A stretch of 16,393 bases of DNA from Akkermansia muciniphila. GTDB taxonomy: Bacteria; Verrucomicrobiota; Verrucomicrobiia; Limisphaerales; UBA9464. A program made the position numbers and the translations under genes. Position 1 is the stretch's first letter. Every line of letters begins with the position of its first letter. The notes below the pieces were generated by a model that searched no databases, was not told the DNA's origin, and saw only the letters and a list, made by a program, of their open reading frames with translations. The DNA lies in contig CAMCFL010000014.1 of NCBI GenBank assembly GCA_945873715.1, forward strand, positions 1-16,393. The letters are read 5' to 3'. This document shows positions 14,302-16,393 of this stretch, in pieces.

Positions 14302-16393
14302 TCAGCCCTTGGCCGACTCCGCCGGCTTGGTCGTCTTGGTGGTATCTGACGACGTATGGGTGCGGTAGTGAGACGCGTAGTACCGATTCTGGTAGTAGTG
14401 GTAGCTGTAGTAGTATGAGTCCCGGCCCTCGAAATCGATGTCGTTCAGTACTTGGCCAATGACATGGATTCCCGCATCGGTGATGCGTTGGACCGACCGC
14501 CGGGCGTGCTCTCGGCGGATCTTGTTGAACTTGGTGACGAAGATCATCCCGTCGCACATCGCGCCCACGACCAGCGGATCTGCCACCGCGGACACCGGCG
14601 GGCAATCCAGGATCACCCGATCATACCGGGAAGAAACCTCTTCCAGGAACTGCAGCATGCGCTTGGACGAAATCAACTCCGACGGATTGCTCGGCAGTGA
14701 ACCGCAGCAGACGACATCCAGATTGGGTACTTCGGTCGTGTGGACAATCTCGTCGATCGAGTGCACCCGCTCAGAGAGGTAGGCACTCAGCCCGATGGGT
14801 CCGGTCAACTGAAACGCCTTGTGAACAGACGGACGCCGAAGATCAGCGTCCACGAGCAGCGTGCGAAGTCCCGTCTGGGCCGTGACGATGGCGAAGTTGG
14901 ACGCCACGAGTGATTTTCCTTCGGAGGGGATCGTGGAAGATACGCCGATGTTGCGAAGGCGCTCTGCGTTGCGGGCCAGTGAGACGGCGGCGCGGAGGGT
15001 TCTGAAGCCTTCGGCAGCGCCCGACGTTGGATGCCGGTGCGCTTGAAGGTCGCGCTCCACCACCGAGTGGGATTTGATATTGGGGATGTACCCCAGGAAT
15101 GGGAGCCCCAGGTACGTCTCCACGTCCTCCTGACTCTTGACCGAGTCGTCGAGGAAATTGATGAAGAATGCGAGCGCAAGGCCTGCCAGAAGCCCGCCGA
15201 TCAGGGAGCCGACGACGATCAGCGGCTTGTTCGGCTTGACCGGCCGGGCAGGGACATCGGCCTGATCGGTGATACGCATGTTCTGCAAAACGTCCTTGGA
15301 ACTGAGGTCGTACTCTTTGGTCTTGGCGATGATGAGCTGGAACATGGCCTCGGCCCGCTCCTTTTTCCGGTTAAGCACATCGTAATTCACCTTGAGCTCA
15401 TTCAACCGGGTGACCTCCGCCTCCGCTTCCTTGAACTTCTTGAGAGAGCCCTCGAGGTTGGCCTTCTCGAGATCGACCGATGCCTGCATGGAATTGAAGG
15501 CGCGCAGAGCCTCGGCCTCCAGCTTTTGACGGTCTGTTGCCACAGCGCTGGCGAGTCCTTTGTACTGCGGGTGCTTGGGTCCATAGCGGTTGGTGATCGA
15601 CGAAAGCTGGGAGAGGTTGGCTCCCAGTGCCGTCTTGGCCTGCGAGACCAAAGGATCCTTGGCGACCTCGGGAAAATCCGCGATGTCCTTCGACGCCTGC
15701 TTCCACCGTTGGGCCTCGTCGGCCAAGCGGAAACTGTTCTCGGACCGCAGGCGCTGGAGTTCATACGCCTGCTTCGCCTCGCGATAACCGCTGTAAACGA
15801 CATTGACGTCCTGATCGAGCGAAACGGCCCCGAACTTCGCGCGATAGTCCTGAAGGGATTGGATGGCCAAGGTCAGTTCCCTTTCCTGAATCGATTGCTC
15901 CTGCTTCAGGAGCCTCAAGCCGGAACGCGCGCGGAATGACTTCTGGTCCTGGTTATCGACGATAAAGACATCGAGCAGGGTGTTGGCGATGTCCCGGGCC
16001 CGGGAGGCGACCGGATGGCGCACCTTGATCTCCACGATCCGGGTGAGTCGGATCGGGGCGACGGTGATGTCGTTGTTGACGGCGGTCGGCCGGTCGAGAG
16101 CGGTCTTGTAGCGAGGATCCTCATCCAGCTTCAGCTTCTGAATCACCTTCTCGATCAGGGTTCGGGACTGAAGATTGCGATACTGGGTCTGGAGGTATTC
16201 CTGATCCTTGGACCCGATGGAGATGCCTTCCCGCATGCTCAGCACCCCCGCACTTTCGGGATCGATCTGAAGCCGCGCACTCGCCTCGAAAATGGGAGTG
16301 GCACGAAACCCGTAAATGAATCCTGCCGTCAGGCAGGTGATGACCACAAAGACGATCAACCACCGCCGCTCCAGCAGCACGTGCCAATACTGG
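14302..16393 (-). CDS. Wzz/BY-kinase fusion: polysaccharide chain-length determinant and tyrosine autokinase (5' end outside window)
   Basis: The frame is open to the right edge: before the first Met (16380) the edge bases encode QYWH, so the N-terminus reads QYWHMLLERRWLIVFVV, the usual Wzz start, and the true start lies beyond the window. Counting from that Met: TM1 at 6-24; periplasmic Wzz region with coiled coil to about 345; Pro-rich TM2 (PARPVKPNKPLIVVGSLIGG, 377-396, running to ~410); cytoplasmic kinase with Walker A PSEGKS (485-490), Walker A' VDADLRRP (510-517) and Walker B VILDCPP (589-595). The C-terminal tail holds nine Tyr between 656 and 672 (YYYSYHYYQNRYYASHY), the autophosphorylation cluster. 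This one-piece Wzc/ExoP layout controls export and length of exo- or capsular polysaccharide. It is probably the last gene of a polysaccharide operon lying to the right, convergent with mutS. Confidence 0.93.
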   Translation of the reverse strand, partial: QYWHVLLERRWLIVFVVITCLTAGFIYGFRATPIFEASARLQIDPESAGVLSMREGISIGSKDQEYLQTQYRNLQSRTLIEKVIQKLKLDEDPRYKTALDRPTAVNNDITVAPIRLTRIVEIKVRHPVASRARDIANTLLDVFIVDNQDQKSFRARSGLRLLKQEQSIQERELTLAIQSLQDYRAKFGAVSLDQDVNVVYSGYREAKQAYELQRLRSENSFRLADEAQRWKQASKDIADFPEVAKDPLVSQAKTALGANLSQLSSITNRYGPKHPQYKGLASAVATDRQKLEAEALRAFNSMQASVDLEKANLEGSLKKFKEAEAEVTRLNELKVNYDVLNRKKERAEAMFQLIIAKTKEYDLSSKDVLQNMRITDQADVPARPVKPNKPLIVVGSLIGGLLAGLALAFFINFLDDSVKSQEDVETYLGLPFLGYIPNIKSHSVVERDLQAHRHPTSGAAEGFRTLRAAVSLARNAERLRNIGVSSTIPSEGKSLVASNFAIVTAQTGLRTLLVDADLRRPSVHKAFQLTGPIGLSAYLSERVHSIDEIVHTTEVPNLDVVCCGSLPSNPSELISSKRMLQFLEEVSSRYDRVILDCPPVSAVADPLVVGAMCDGMIFVTKFNKIRREHARRSVQRITDAGIHVIGQVLNDIDFEGRDSYYYSYHYYQNRYYASHYRTHTSSDTTKTTKPAESAKG

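Noticed and set aside
13379..14605. 408-codon minus-strand open frame opposite the mutS 3' end
   Set aside because: It crosses the mutS ATPase domain, the terminator and the BY-kinase 3' end, and has no recognisable domain. It is a shadow frame.
15031..15939. 302-codon plus-strand frame opposite the Wzz coiled-coil region
   Set aside because: Its Leu/Gly/Arg-rich composition mirrors the Glu/Lys/Ala-rich coiled coil on the other strand, and it has no recognisable domain.

Overview
The window looks like chromosomal DNA from a GC-rich member of the PVC group, most likely Verrucomicrobiota. This rests on family resemblance, not a search. The signs are an ECF-like sigma factor that opens with the FATTHWSVV motif and is paired with a large Ser/Thr kinase carrying a WD40-like C-terminal region, prepilin-like proteins with Ala before the FTLLEV cleavage site, and decayed ISAs1- and IS1380-type transposases of kinds common in that phylum.

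Layout, left to right. (1) 1-1231 is an insertion-sequence graveyard. A probable IS21-like end (two 22-bp repeats, outer edge near 147) cuts into the C-terminal remnant of an ISAs1-type transposase on the minus strand (148-485). A plus-strand C-terminal fragment of an IS1380-type transposase follows (541-1140). (2) 1232-1735 has no recognisable gene, only small inverted repeats. (3) 1736-5787, minus strand, is a compact type II secretion (or related pseudopilus) operon, gspF-H-I-J-K. All four junctions are 4-base start/stop overlaps. No gspG, E, D, L or M is in view, and the operon runs straight into the IS debris. (4) 5788-6095 is a divergent intergenic region with a strong hairpin. (5) 6096-7274, plus strand, is a class I PLP-dependent aminotransferase. 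(6) 7319-11338, minus strand, is a two-gene signalling unit: an ECF-like sigma factor followed 42 bases later by a 1067-residue membrane Ser/Thr kinase. (7) 11477-14158, plus strand, is mutS, ending in a textbook intrinsic terminator. (8) 14302-16393, minus strand and convergent with mutS, is a Wzz/tyrosine-autokinase fusion for exopolysaccharide export. Its start lies beyond the right edge.

The Gsp proteins would assemble the inner-membrane platform and minor pseudopilins of a secretion machine. The sigma/kinase pair is a plausible envelope- or environment-sensing circuit. The BY-kinase would control polysaccharide chain length and export. MutS and the aminotransferase are housekeeping genes with no evident functional link to these neighbours.

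I see no CRISPR array, tRNA, rRNA, phage or obvious defence island. The window is mostly ordinary. The parts most worth a second look are the sigma/kinase module, the nested IS remnants whose reading frames can be reconstructed across their lesions, and the T2SS operon that stops at the IS graveyard.
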